From: a virus
DNA: 64,000 nucleotides
Reading direction: 5' to 3' (one strand)
Virus record (IMG/VR): IMGVR_UViG_3300035670_000106
Location: 1-64,000 of that record
The position numbers and the translations under genes are program-made. The notes beneath the pieces were generated by a model that saw only the letters and a list, made by a program, of their open reading frames with translations, ran no database searches and had not been told where the DNA came from. Positions 39,101 through 47,297 of the stretch are shown here, in pieces (the stretch's first letter is position 1; each line of letters starts with the position of its first letter).

Positions 39101-40768
39101 CTACAGTTTTATGGAGATGATGGTATTAATGCTTCTGCGGGCGATTTTAACAGTAACGCAGGAACCTTTGTATGTGAAGCAGTTAGTCCCGTAACAGCTA
39201 GAGACAAATTAACCGCTAGATTTAAAATTAGAGTAGCTATGGGCTCTAATTTAACTTCTGATATTGCAACATTTAATGGACATGCTTCTGGACTAGGTTC
39301 TGCACATATTGCATTGTTACCAACTACAGCAAACACACTAGGAACAACCGCTTCAGGAGCATTACAAGTTTCTGGAGGGGCTGGTATTGCTGGAAACTTG
39401 ACTGTAGGCTCTTCGTTAAGAGTAGGAAGTGTTGCACAAATCCCAGCAGGTGCAGTTGGTACACCTTCATTAGCTTTTTCAGATGATACAGACACTGGTA
39501 TATATCGTTCTGGTACTAACACGCTGGCGATTACAACAGGTGGTACTCAAGCAGTCACCGTTAATGCTAATGGTGACATGGAAGTTATAGGGCGGTTAAG
39601 GTCTTCAGGAAATCAATCTGTAATCTCATGGACAACTACAGGAGTATCTTTTGATATTGCAGCAGCAACTTTTACAGATACGTCTAGTGCAGCAACAGCC
39701 ACGGTAGATAGTAGAGCATCTTCTTCAATTAATAGACCTACATTTGCATCCACTAATGCTATTACGGTAACGAATGCAGCAACACTTTATATAAATAACA
39801 GTCCTTTAGCTGGTAGTAATACTACAATATCTAATGCATACTCTTTATGGGTAGATAATGGTAATTGTTTATTTGATAATGATGTAACCATAAATGGAAC
39901 GCTTAATGTTAGAACAGCTATTGATCTCGCAGACAGTGATATTTTAAGATTTGGCTCTTCAGACGACTGGGAATTATTTCACGACGGTACAAATAACTAC
40001 ATGGATTTAAATGTAGGTAATCTCATAATTCGTGACAATACTACTACCAGAGCCACACTAGAAAGGACTACAGGGAATCTAACCTTAACTGGAGACATTG
40101 CAGTAAATGGTGGCGATTTAACTACTACAGCAGCTACTTTTAATTTAGTAAACACTACAGCAACTACTCTTAATGTTGGTGGAGCAGCATCTACTGTAAA
40201 TATTGGTAGTGATACTGAAGGTTCTACTTTAAATATAAATAATGGGTTTATTGTAAATAGATATACTACAGATAATACTTTTACAGCAGGCAAACAATCC
40301 AGATTACTATCTGCAACAAAAGCAACAGCTACTGCCAGTGATACAGTAACTTTACAAATTAAAAATCTAAAAAACAACGTAGTATTCTGTGCAGGTAAGA
40401 TAAAAATATCTTTTAGTAAGGGTACAAACCCACAATGGAGATTTGCATATAAAGAGTATGGTTTTATGTACTCTCACAATAATACCCCGAGTACTGTTAC
40501 CAATACAGAAGGTGCTTTAACTTCTGAGATTTTTAATCTTAATAATGGAACTGCTTACTTGACTGTTGGCACTCCTACTGTTACTTTGGATGGTAATGCA
40601 GGGGAAGTTTTATTTAATTGGCCTGTAACAGCAACTACCGTTTCCGATAGTCTAATTGTGGTAGTAGAAATAGAGTATATTACGCCTAATCCTGTTCATG
40701 GTTTAATGTCTAACGTTGCGTCACCTACTTCTGGTGATAATGGGACAATACATCTATATATTACTTAA
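33125..40768 (+). CDS. giant tail fibre protein
   Basis: A 2547-residue repetitive beta protein, rich in S, T, G and N. N-terminal about 100 residues are likely the virion-binding part. A collagen-like GPQGSLGP run is near residue 345, then an Ig-like domain (TYLWYKDG...VYKCVVTY). Two tandem domains of about 142 residues follow (AYSGTTNYRT...SNYTGSLNG). The middle has YadA-head-like repeats (IGTNVLS, IGNDILS, IGNNAGR). C-terminal repeats (SGALQVSGGAGIAGNLTVG; GIYRSGTNTLAITTGG) are common in fibres. It is not followed by a clear chaperone domain. Confidence 0.8.
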   Translation: MAATLSTLPGGFRIVVAIPQESGEARDDIYGIKVWFGTNNTFDPLSTDTPGPTTTGILGYDGTDFYSDIYTGSTYIGTPLYVKYVFINRADYAYESSDIILASGTVTPEPSNLTGSLTTPASLVQTDSSGNGGVYTNSGGIFKVFEGTVDKTGNGPVYSVQSTSTGLTVSIGTVTGAYTITGLSVDSGVATLRAAYRGINIDLNYSIAKAKTGIQGASGAGGITVILSNESHSVPSASDGSSPVLTGSGTTVKVFEGGTELTYVGTAFGTASTSGTWNFNTIVGTNVTVGSITDSGTHCTIGDITGFTQDTGYITYTINGKLANGVAFSNVQKIQSFSKSKTGSIGPQGSLGPTVSLSYSRDPVFAYTDNTATGDTSNVILTATCNAMSGQTYLWYKDGVSTGTATSTYTVTSAVFSTSVRSAVYKCVVTYNAQTYTDSVTVFRSDRSTAEANATVGATWGTNITSQPANSELYNSQINVDSGVITFYYNTAQGSAPTTPVIGAGAYNFSTKTITAPASWSITPPTTGTGKVWTTTTIFKGTGHTATADDGTNTFTTPLSAYDLNATLGAPSGTYVGSTLAQDVETYSSTAYSGTTNYRTTGSPTNSVTLSGSTAITATADGNALLSIDYTYSQGAKTADGLWIYYSSDSSVTVADPVLTVNPTSGTVRVGVLPGQSYYVGAQAFRRTENGNEATAMVTAGPIASVSSNYTGSLNGTVASTVVTNASNGATAYSGTTNYRTAGTATNQPAITGVTTNATADGNVIANIAYTYTQGTLPADSIDIYWAEGTASPTTTSPSISVSPVSGNLSIPVKPSTNYRFGARTNRVLDSGITSSSITVYTTTVTAAASNYTGSLNGNLISAHLNSNITVDTNGILQGIGTPGISVNNTKAWSSIDTGVLTNDKSLYVGSTTTGVLISSTTNKPRVTVLESSTVRANYGQLDAITVGGGTIPAGYGLSAYDPSGNLVFDTRLSVGIRGNISTNNFAFGTSDVLPNYNTTDYGSNSIGLGTNVLTGGNVARINCVGIGSTVLSNWTSPYSVGIGTNVLSGNFTGTGNEKNVAIGTNILSLAGNAYNPQRSVFIGNDILSVESGGSQYDSILIGSSLANRLNTIQSSVLIGNDIASSNYWFAQGINDSTINSVILGKGAAYAISNYKNVYSTKGNVVVGDSAGYNLCSTGTGVSATYTNSAGSTSITINSTAHEVPLSAIVYIDFTGTNPPTSGYYTVSAVSTNSFSVTHGSSLGTAHTTIACNYSNDKIIGGFSTGSYNVLLGYGAGSFITTGYGNIAIGVGTLGSYQTPDSAINTPAYRTTGRDNIVIGNNAGRIGGNGARNIFIGYFAGSSFTGTNSDVVIIGGHTGASLGSNDIVIADGAGNSRLFWDHSASKWLTNNLSLDLGSGNLITSGTVDGVDISTLESAVAKTADSETITNNWSFTGSGTTIGGSNFDNGWLKIGSSTTGWAFDGNEFYTAGDCIIGSLVGSTMTFSNRPAFNGGTTGTDSPFTVDSTYVVANLNADLLDGNDSSYFIDTSATSQTKSGNLTVADLTVSGGNVISNTSSSKVKYSVYSDASTYGMGFQSAVTYGGLNDWAVTFSNSNINARGFWWGDTTHTLAQGAMALTTNGLLTVAGGMRLGFGESDATDPTTGKLEVNGDITTSGSISTSGQFISSISTGTAPLSVASTTLVSDLNADKVDNTDLIDFWTSREYNFAEGAYVGLNSYYNSGWYTRTAQDGAFAWRNGGDGVGLQLFVNDGPVSANTTFTYSAYAWRDGDFFSNSNKFWHAGNDGSGSGLDADLLDGYNSSQANTINTVAVRDGSGDINCRLIRQEYTDQSTISGGMVFRVNNSTDNYLRVCNSTSAIRTYLGLGSSATVNTGTSGNTIPLLDGTNTWSNNQSISVSSAGSALTVTNSNTAGTSLVTSGITLIDSTQSVAYASDVYPSLQVNDINQRAIGLSTWSNSANGPVIYFAKSRSTTIGTFNSTTNTIAAGDNFGSLQFYGDDGINASAGDFNSNAGTFVCEAVSPVTARDKLTARFKIRVAMGSNLTSDIATFNGHASGLGSAHIALLPTTANTLGTTASGALQVSGGAGIAGNLTVGSSLRVGSVAQIPAGAVGTPSLAFSDDTDTGIYRSGTNTLAITTGGTQAVTVNANGDMEVIGRLRSSGNQSVISWTTTGVSFDIAAATFTDTSSAATATVDSRASSSINRPTFASTNAITVTNAATLYINNSPLAGSNTTISNAYSLWVDNGNCLFDNDVTINGTLNVRTAIDLADSDILRFGSSDDWELFHDGTNNYMDLNVGNLIIRDNTTTRATLERTTGNLTLTGDIAVNGGDLTTTAATFNLVNTTATTLNVGGAASTVNIGSDTEGSTLNINNGFIVNRYTTDNTFTAGKQSRLLSATKATATASDTVTLQIKNLKNNVVFCAGKIKISFSKGTNPQWRFAYKEYGFMYSHNNTPSTVTNTEGALTSEIFNLNNGTAYLTVGTPTVTLDGNAGEVLFNWPVTATTVSDSLIVVVEIEYITPNPVHGLMSNVASPTSGDNGTIHLYIT

Positions 40769-40774
40769 TAATCT

Positions 40775-40803
40775 AAATTGGCAGCCGTAGCTGCCAATTT
40801 TAA
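40775..40803 (+). terminator. hairpin after the fibre gene
   Basis: Stem AAATTGGCAG/CTGCCAATTT with a 6-nt loop; only four T follow, so termination may be partial. Confidence 0.7.
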
Positions 40804-40820
40804 CAACATAAAGGAATTTT

Positions 40821-41144
40821 ATGAATTACCAACAATCAAATATAACTGGTGAATCTTGGAAAAGATCTTACAGAGTTATTATAAATAATGAGTATCAAAG
40901 TATTCCAAGAATCGAATTCTTTGAAGAAAAAGTAGTAAATATCGAGGGTAGTATTATCAAACAGAATGATGGTTCAGTAGCAGAACAGTTTACCGAAGCA
41001 AATGCTACTGAAACTTTTGATATTAAAGATGAAGAAGGTAATGTTATAGACACTAAAACATATTTAGAAGTATATTCTTTATTGCAGAGCTTGTATATGC
41101 ACATTGCGGAGAAAAGAGATGTATCAAATACTAATAGCAATTGA
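40821..41144 (+). CDS. hypothetical protein after fibre gene (107 aa)
   Basis: Begins MNYQQSNITGESWKRSYRVI and has AAGGAA before the ATG. A beta-rich N-terminal half is followed by a helix near the end (YLEVYSLLQSLYMHIAEK). The place after a long fibre would fit a fibre-linked structural or assembly protein, but no family is recognised. Its end overlaps the next gene by 26 nt. Confidence 0.6.
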   Translation: MNYQQSNITGESWKRSYRVIINNEYQSIPRIEFFEEKVVNIEGSIIKQNDGSVAEQFTEANATETFDIKDEEGNVIDTKTYLEVYSLLQSLYMHIAEKRDVSNTNSN

Positions 41145-41352
41145 TCAATTATTTAATACTTTATGTTTTTGGATGCCGGGGGGAAGATGGGCAGATGAAA
41201 CCTTATCTTCTAGATCTTGGAGGATACGACATACACATCCCATTTATCATAAAGTTATTGATAAGATATTTTTCTTTGACAAGAACCACTGTGAATACTC
41301 TTATATTAGCGAACAGCTAAGACTACAAGCCCCTCCAGAAACCAGAGAATAA
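41119..41352 (+). CDS. small phage protein of a common uncharacterised type (77 aa)
   Basis: Start at the ATG 41119, with GGAG 7 nt upstream; a TTG at 41104 is rejected. The IAIDQLFNTL then ADETLSSRSWR pattern is one I recognise from small uncharacterised proteins near tail-fibre and lysis genes of many phages and prophages. A histidine- and aromatic-rich C-terminal part follows. No biochemical role is known to me. Confidence 0.65.
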   Translation: MYQILIAIDQLFNTLCFWMPGGRWADETLSSRSWRIRHTHPIYHKVIDKIFFFDKNHCEYSYISEQLRLQAPPETRE

Positions 41353-41375
41353 CAGTAGCTACAAAAATTTTATCA

Positions 41376-41404
41376 TTGACATAAGGTAGCTACAGTGGTA
41401 TAAT
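41376..41404 (+). promoter_or_regulatory. late promoter before accessory fibre genes
   Basis: TTGACA (41376-41381), 17 bp, TATAAT (41399-41404). Upstream 18 bases are the same as at 10781. The leader of about 100 nt contains a hairpin formed by AGTAGGG and CCCTACT. Confidence 0.85.
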
Positions 41405-41510
41405 AGAGGGAAATAGAAATTGTACATGAAAAAGTAGGGGACATTAACAGGTTCCCTACTGCTTCTTTAAGAGTACTAAGAATGCAATGCTGTTCTGGAG
41501 ATAATATATA

Positions 41511-42098
41511 ATGACCCCAGTCAAATTAGGTTTTAAAGTGTATCAAGGTAGTACTTTTAGTGAAGTATTACGCTGGGAATCCAGCAAGAAAGTTTATAAG
41601 ACAATAACAGGAATTACCCAAAGTGCGCCAACTGTCGTAACTGCTGCAAGCCACTCCGTCCCTGACGGATGGAGAGTAAAAATTACGAATGTAGGCGGAA
41701 TGACTGAAATTAATTCTACAGAAAACTACCATATTGCTACATATATAGATAGTAGCAATATCGAAATAAACGCCCTCAATAGTTTAGGATTTAAGGCCTA
41801 CACTACTGGAGGAGTAATTGAGTACAATGAGCCCGTAGACTTGACAGGATATACGGCAAGAATGCAGATTAGAGAAAAGCTTGATTCTTCTACGGTCATC
41901 CATGAGTTAACAACCGAAAATGGTGGTATAGTAATAGATACAACAAACTATAAAGTTACAGTGGTTATTAGTGCAGCAGATACAGCTTTATTTACCTTCA
42001 ATACTGCAGTATATAGCTTAGAGTTAATCTCTCCTACAAATGAGGTATACCCGTTCGTAAATGGAGTACTAACTTTAGTTAAGGAAGTTACTAGATGA
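41511..42098 (+). CDS. accessory tail or fibre protein (195 aa)
   Basis: Starts MTPVKLGFKVYQGSTFSEVL, with YTARMQIREKLDSSTVIHEL in the second half. This is an arrangement found in phage tail proteins resembling N-terminal domains of baseplate upper proteins, which attach fibres. Central insertion (ITQSAPTVVTAASHSVPDGW) looks like a separate small beta unit. It starts the transcription unit at 41376. GGAG lies before the ATG. Confidence 0.6.
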   Translation: MTPVKLGFKVYQGSTFSEVLRWESSKKVYKTITGITQSAPTVVTAASHSVPDGWRVKITNVGGMTEINSTENYHIATYIDSSNIEINALNSLGFKAYTTGGVIEYNEPVDLTGYTARMQIREKLDSSTVIHELTTENGGIVIDTTNYKVTVVISAADTALFTFNTAVYSLELISPTNEVYPFVNGVLTLVKEVTR

Positions 42099-42544
42099 TT
42101 ATACCTGAAAAAACTGAAACCGTATCTGTAGAACTAGAAAAGATACAAGCAGTAGTTTCAGGCAGTACTAATGATACGGTAACTATTGAAAGAGAGCAGT
42201 CTACCTTAGTACAGCAGACTAATGAAGTAGCTATTACTAATGAGCAAGTTTATAATGTGGTAGTAGAAGTAAATAATTCTTCTACTATAGTTGTTGGCCA
42301 ACCAGGACCCCAAGGACCTGTAGGTCTTAGTGAGGACTCTATGGCATATGCAAGACAAACAGATTTTGTAGGCGAAGATGTTATATATAAAGGTGAAGCA
42401 GAAGCAGGGTCCTTAACATCTTCACCTTTATGGAGAATAAGAAAGATTACTATAGTCAATGATGATATATCAGAAACTTGGGCTAATGGTAATACTGATT
42501 TTGATAAAGTGTGGGATGACAGATACACACTAAACTATATTTGA
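42095..42544 (+). CDS. fibre protein with short collagen-like motif (149 aa)
   Basis: N-terminal 65 residues are coiled or beta-rich; a GQPGPQGPVG collagen-like run near residues 68-77 is followed by a small C-terminal domain (GEDVIYKGEAEAGSLTSSPL). Such G-x-y runs trimerise phage fibres. Overlap ATGA with the preceding gene indicates coupling. Confidence 0.6.
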   Translation: MIIPEKTETVSVELEKIQAVVSGSTNDTVTIEREQSTLVQQTNEVAITNEQVYNVVVEVNNSSTIVVGQPGPQGPVGLSEDSMAYARQTDFVGEDVIYKGEAEAGSLTSSPLWRIRKITIVNDDISETWANGNTDFDKVWDDRYTLNYI

Positions 42545-42554
42545 AAGGCATATA

Positions 42555-42893
42555 ATGGGAATCCAAGTAACACAAGCGGATAGTATGCCCGCAGTAACAT
42601 ACGATAAAATACATCTAACAAAATTAGAGATAATTCAGCCAATTTTTGAAGATGATACAAAAACTCCTCTGTATCAGGTAATTATTAGTTATAGGCATTA
42701 TGGTGTAGTTAATGGTGTAAGATACTATAAAAATGAAGAGTTACAAAGAGTATCTATTGATGACTTTATAACTCTAGCTGCTACAGATGCAGCGCAAGGT
42801 GATATGACACTAGTAAATGCTTTAGGGAGTATTGAAGTTGCCGTTGCCGGTATTATTTCCGATCAAACAGGTAATACGACTACGGTGGTATAA
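42555..42893 (+). CDS. small virion-associated protein (112 aa)
   Basis: Begins MGIQVTQADSMPAVTYDKIH. Probable strand-rich fold with a helix near 85-100 (DDFITLAATDAAQGD). It lies between fibre genes with no other recognisable features. A fibre or tip accessory role is inferred from position only. Confidence 0.5.
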   Translation: MGIQVTQADSMPAVTYDKIHLTKLEIIQPIFEDDTKTPLYQVIISYRHYGVVNGVRYYKNEELQRVSIDDFITLAATDAAQGDMTLVNALGSIEVAVAGIISDQTGNTTTVV

Positions 42894-42895
42894 TT

Positions 42896-44449
42896 ATGGC
42901 AACATATAGTACTGACCTTAATACTATTACTTTATGCGATTCTGGTTCATTCACAGAATTTACTGGATTCACTACAGGCGGTACACCAGCATTATCGACA
43001 GAAAACTACATCCACAATGGGTCATCTGTAGACCAAGCTACTGGTCAAGCTGTAGGTCAGCAAGCCTCTATAGCCTTTGATTTTGGTTCTAATATTTCTT
43101 GGACTACTGGTTGGGTAGTTATGGGTTGGCAGTACTTTGCTGCACCTACCAATATTGAGACTTGGGCTAGTGGTGGTATGCGTATAGGTATTGGCTCTGC
43201 ATTAGGTGCAGTTAGCTTCTATAACGCTGTAGGTAATAACTTTGGTACTTATCCGTATGGGGGATGGCAAAATACTGCCATTGATCCAACACTAACAGCA
43301 GATCAAACTACTGGCGGAGGTAATGGAGGAAGCTACCGTTACTTTGGTTCTATGTGCAATATGCTTGCCAAGATTACCAAAGGTTCTCCACATGCTATTG
43401 ATGCTTTTAGGTATGGTAGAGGTCAGATTAAAGCTATTGGTGCTGACTCTACCTTTACTGGATTAGCCTCTGCTAATGATGCTACTACTGCAAGATGGGG
43501 GTTATTCTCCAATGCTGGCGGTGTGTATAAGTGGAAAGGTTTAATGAGTTTAGGTGATGCTACTAATAGTGTTACCTTCTCTGATAGCAATAAAGCTATT
43601 CTAATTGAAGATACTCCTAGAGTTAGTGCGGGCTTTAATAAGATTGAGATTACTCATGCTTCCTCTTCTGTAACTTGGAACTCTATTTCTATTACTGGTG
43701 TACAGACTTCTATTACTGGTTCATCTCCTGTAAGTAGGGGTGACTTTGAGGTAGTTACATCGGGAGCTACAGTATCTCTAGCTGGTTGTACTTTTACAGA
43801 TATGGGTACTTTTATACTTAAGTCTAGTGCCTCTATTACAGGTAGTACTTTCCGTAGATGTGGTACAGTAACTCCTTCAGGAGCTACTATTAACTCTGGT
43901 ACTCTATTTACAAATAGTTTCAATACTTCTATTGGTGCTTTACTTGTTACATCTCCGACTGATATAGCCTCTATGAGTAATGGTTCTTTTACTAATAATG
44001 TAAAAGCTATAACTATAACTACTTCTGGTTCCTATAATTTTGTTGGTCATCAATTTTCTAGTAATACTACTGCTGTAGACTTTACAGGTACAGGTACGTG
44101 TAATATCTATCCTTCAGCAGGGTGTAATTTATCCCAATCTAATTGTACAGCCTCAGGGGGTGGTACAATTATAGTACATGCTGTTTCAACCAATTTAACA
44201 CTTACTGGAATAGTTCCAGGATCTGATATTGTTATACTTAACGCTGGTACTACTACTGAGCGTGTAAATATAGATTCCAACGCTACGTCAACTTATGTAT
44301 TCTCCTATACTACCTTAGGAGATGTAGATATATGTGTGTATAAACAAGGTTATAGGCCTTTCGCTTATCGAAATTACAGCCTACCTGCCTCAGACGGTTC
44401 CTTTCCTGTATCTCAGGTAGCGGACCTAAATTATTTTAATCCAGCCTAA
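42896..44449 (+). CDS. beta-helix-like virion protein (517 aa)
   Basis: N-terminal half is a jelly-roll-like or lectin-like domain (WTTGWVVMGWQYFAAP). Residues about 250-430 have regular short repeats rich in T, S, G and N, as in right-handed beta-helices of tailspikes (SGATVSLAGCTFTDMG; SASITGSTFRRCG). C-terminal domain is FN3-like. Possible receptor-binding or sugar-binding spike; no catalytic residues can be assigned. Confidence 0.55.
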   Translation: MATYSTDLNTITLCDSGSFTEFTGFTTGGTPALSTENYIHNGSSVDQATGQAVGQQASIAFDFGSNISWTTGWVVMGWQYFAAPTNIETWASGGMRIGIGSALGAVSFYNAVGNNFGTYPYGGWQNTAIDPTLTADQTTGGGNGGSYRYFGSMCNMLAKITKGSPHAIDAFRYGRGQIKAIGADSTFTGLASANDATTARWGLFSNAGGVYKWKGLMSLGDATNSVTFSDSNKAILIEDTPRVSAGFNKIEITHASSSVTWNSISITGVQTSITGSSPVSRGDFEVVTSGATVSLAGCTFTDMGTFILKSSASITGSTFRRCGTVTPSGATINSGTLFTNSFNTSIGALLVTSPTDIASMSNGSFTNNVKAITITTSGSYNFVGHQFSSNTTAVDFTGTGTCNIYPSAGCNLSQSNCTASGGGTIIVHAVSTNLTLTGIVPGSDIVILNAGTTTERVNIDSNATSTYVFSYTTLGDVDICVYKQGYRPFAYRNYSLPASDGSFPVSQVADLNYFNPA

Positions 44450-44460
44450 GGAAATGAATT

Positions 44461-45876
44461 ATGGCAAAACTGATTGATCCGGATAGCTTAGTAGTAGGTA
44501 CTAATATTACCATTGATACTACTGCTAAAACTTTTACTTTACTAGCTTCTGCCGATGGTTCAACTACCAATGGTTTGATCGCTAAAGATGGTGTAACGCT
44601 ACAAGCAATTTATTCTAAGTTTATTTTACTATGGGAAACTTCCGCATATAATAAATATGCCTTCCCTATGTATGTAATTGACGCGAAATCGGGTCAATTT
44701 AACTTTGGTTTTGATGGTGGATCTTATAATGGATGGAAGCCAGCAGACGATACTACTCGTCAAATGTTGCGAGATGGTGGGTGGAATGAGTATTCTGCAG
44801 CCGGTGCACTGAATAGACAATATGTAGGTATCGTATCTCTGGGCGATGTAAATATAGGTGCTCAGCTTTACTACCAACGTGCTGCTATTGATGCTCCTAC
44901 AAACTTTACTTTCGATGATGAAGTTAACGAAGGTATTCAAGTTTATGGGGATGCTACAAACGGTAACTTTGATAAGCGTACATTCTTTAAAGCTTTTGTT
45001 CGAGAAGAGCAGAAAAAATACAAGACTTCCACACTAGCAGATACTGGTCAAAGTGCTACAGGTGCTTATACCGTTAATGTGCTACTATCTAATGAGACAG
45101 ATCTTGATGTTCTAGTTTCTGATGCGGTACTAGCCCCAGGTAGTACAGAAACCGGAGCAGCTACATACACCAATATTGATGTTAGCTACTATGCTACTGC
45201 CACCTCTCAGACTATTAATAGCACCTCCTATCCTTTCTCTATTGTTGTAGAAGGCGATAGTAAAAACCTTCAGCAAATTTATACTAAGGTCCAATACTTA
45301 CTACGTCAAAATAGCGACATTAATACCTCTGGAGATGCCGGTCCTGTTACTGGTAAGACTGCAGATGATTTAATGTACTTCGTAGGTCCTGACTTGTATT
45401 GTCGTCAGGGGGTATTTATTGCTAATATTGACTCTAATTTTATCAATAACGTATACTTTATTGATGATAATGGAGATCCTCGTGCCTACAACTACGCCTC
45501 GGCTGGTACCTTAAGTTTTAACTCTTATCTATCTCAAGGGGGTACTGGGTACTATCGTATGTATATTACTGATTCAGTAACAGGTACAGATGATTATGGT
45601 ACTGCTACTGCTATTACTCTGAATGATAAAGATGGAGCCGCTATTGCAGGAACTATTGCTTCTAGCAGTATTTCCTTTACTTTTGCATATGACACAAATA
45701 CCCAAGGTGGTAGATCAGTATTTACTTCCCCAGGTGGAGATGTCCCAGTAACTATTGTTGCAGGTAATAAAGGCATAGCTAAGCCAGTGGTTGCTACAGG
45801 CGTTATTACTAGATCAAAAGGTATCTCTATTTCTCTAGTTGCTGAGCAGGATCGTGCTTATAGTAATCCGGCGTAA
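44461..45876 (+). CDS. virion structural protein (471 aa)
   Basis: Begins MAKLIDPDSLVVGTNITIDT. It contains a W-rich central domain (SYNGWKPADDTTRQMLRDGG) and C-terminal beta regions. The start resembles structural proteins in other siphophages with a similar set of fibre genes. AAGGA site before the ATG. Precise role unknown. Confidence 0.55.
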   Translation: MAKLIDPDSLVVGTNITIDTTAKTFTLLASADGSTTNGLIAKDGVTLQAIYSKFILLWETSAYNKYAFPMYVIDAKSGQFNFGFDGGSYNGWKPADDTTRQMLRDGGWNEYSAAGALNRQYVGIVSLGDVNIGAQLYYQRAAIDAPTNFTFDDEVNEGIQVYGDATNGNFDKRTFFKAFVREEQKKYKTSTLADTGQSATGAYTVNVLLSNETDLDVLVSDAVLAPGSTETGAATYTNIDVSYYATATSQTINSTSYPFSIVVEGDSKNLQQIYTKVQYLLRQNSDINTSGDAGPVTGKTADDLMYFVGPDLYCRQGVFIANIDSNFINNVYFIDDNGDPRAYNYASAGTLSFNSYLSQGGTGYYRMYITDSVTGTDDYGTATAITLNDKDGAAIAGTIASSSISFTFAYDTNTQGGRSVFTSPGGDVPVTIVAGNKGIAKPVVATGVITRSKGISISLVAEQDRAYSNPA

Positions 45877-45886
45877 GGAGTAGTTA

Positions 45887-47257
45887 ATGTCAACTAATAG
45901 TTACGTTAGAGTTCCTCCGGATAGTACTGGTAAGCGTTATTTTACAATACAGCACAGTATTTCAGGAGTAGATACTCAAGTTCAGGTAATGCATGCTTCT
46001 GATCCTGACTATCCTGAGAATATACAAAAAGTTGACGAAAGAGGAGCCGCTTCGGTTAGGTTTTCGGAGGGCTCTCCTCTCTCAGACGCTTTCGGTAATT
46101 TAAAAGTTTCCAATAGAAAATGTATTGGTACTTATGATTTCGTAGCTGATGACGAATCAGACTACTGGAGTTATCAAGAAACAGGTGGAGGTACGATTAC
46201 TTACTTGTCTGATGCCTCTACAATGCAACTTGCTGTAGGTACTGCATCTGGTGATAAGGCAATGATGACAACCAATCATCATCATTACTATTATCCGGGT
46301 ACCAGTAACCTATATATGTTTACCATAGCTTTATCAGATACTAGTACAACAGGTTGTAGACGCAGATGGGGAGCTATTGATGACCACAATGGTCTGTTCT
46401 TCAAACTGAGAGAAGATAACGTTCTTGTATTAGGTCAACGATCTTCAGTAACAGGTACACCAGTAACTAACTGGGTAGCTCAGTCCAATTGGAATGGTGA
46501 CAAGTGTGATGGTACTGGCTTATCTGGTTTTACCCTCGACCCAACCAAGATGAATATCTACTGGATTGACTTTCAGTGGTTAGGCGCTGGTAGGGTTAGG
46601 TTTGGTGTTATTGACGAGTTTGGCAATCGTATCGTCGGCCACACAATGCTTAATGCCAATCAAAATCAGTACCCTTATATGCAGATGGGTAGCCTAACTG
46701 TAAGGGCGGAGATTGAGAATGTAGCTGTTACAGGCAATGCTGCTTCTATGAGGTTAACCTGTGTATCTGTGCATTCAGAGGGCGAGATTAACTATACCTA
46801 CTGGAGAGCAGTACATGAGTTCCCACAAGCTACTATTACAGGAAATAATCATCATCTTATCAGCTTAAAAGCACCTGATCTGTTTAATGGTAAGCATAAT
46901 GCAGTTACTTCTTACCCAGAACACATTGATTGTTTTGTATCAGGTGGTACTGTTAAGCTGGAAATCTATTGGGATTATCTGACACTTACCGGACCTACAT
47001 GGGTTGATAATGGTACTGCTGTAGTTGCGAGTACTACAGGCACACTTACTGACCCTTCAGGTATGTATAGGCCTAAGATTTGGTATCTAGATGCTGGTAG
47101 TCATAGCATTGATATAAACGAAATCTTTGACAAACATGACTTCGGTATTGATATCAACGCTGATGAAACAGAGGCTATTTACGTTACCTTAGTAGCAAGT
47201 CTAGTTAGCGGGACTCCTACTATCGTTGGTGGCATTCAGTATGCAGAATTGAGGTAA
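45887..47257 (+). CDS. virion structural protein (456 aa)
   Basis: Beta-rich, with FGNLKVSNRK near residue 70, an unusual histidine run (TTNHHHYYYPG) near 130, and FRLREDN-like and WLGAGRVRFGVIDEFGNR stretches that recall carbohydrate-binding or capsid-decoration folds of phage proteins. It is part of the accessory fibre unit. No enzymatic motif is evident. Confidence 0.5.
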   Translation: MSTNSYVRVPPDSTGKRYFTIQHSISGVDTQVQVMHASDPDYPENIQKVDERGAASVRFSEGSPLSDAFGNLKVSNRKCIGTYDFVADDESDYWSYQETGGGTITYLSDASTMQLAVGTASGDKAMMTTNHHHYYYPGTSNLYMFTIALSDTSTTGCRRRWGAIDDHNGLFFKLREDNVLVLGQRSSVTGTPVTNWVAQSNWNGDKCDGTGLSGFTLDPTKMNIYWIDFQWLGAGRVRFGVIDEFGNRIVGHTMLNANQNQYPYMQMGSLTVRAEIENVAVTGNAASMRLTCVSVHSEGEINYTYWRAVHEFPQATITGNNHHLISLKAPDLFNGKHNAVTSYPEHIDCFVSGGTVKLEIYWDYLTLTGPTWVDNGTAVVASTTGTLTDPSGMYRPKIWYLDAGSHSIDINEIFDKHDFGIDINADETEAIYVTLVASLVSGTPTIVGGIQYAELR

Positions 47258-47258
47258 T

Positions 47259-47297
47259 ATATGTCTCTAATAGTCTGGAGCTCCTTTGGAGACATAT
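47259..47297 (+). promoter_or_regulatory. hairpin over a start codon
   Basis: ATATGTCTC (47259-47267, containing the ATG of the next gene) pairs perfectly with GAGACATAT (47289-47297). In mRNA the 9-bp stem would hide the start codon and could limit translation of 47261-47806. Confidence 0.5.
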
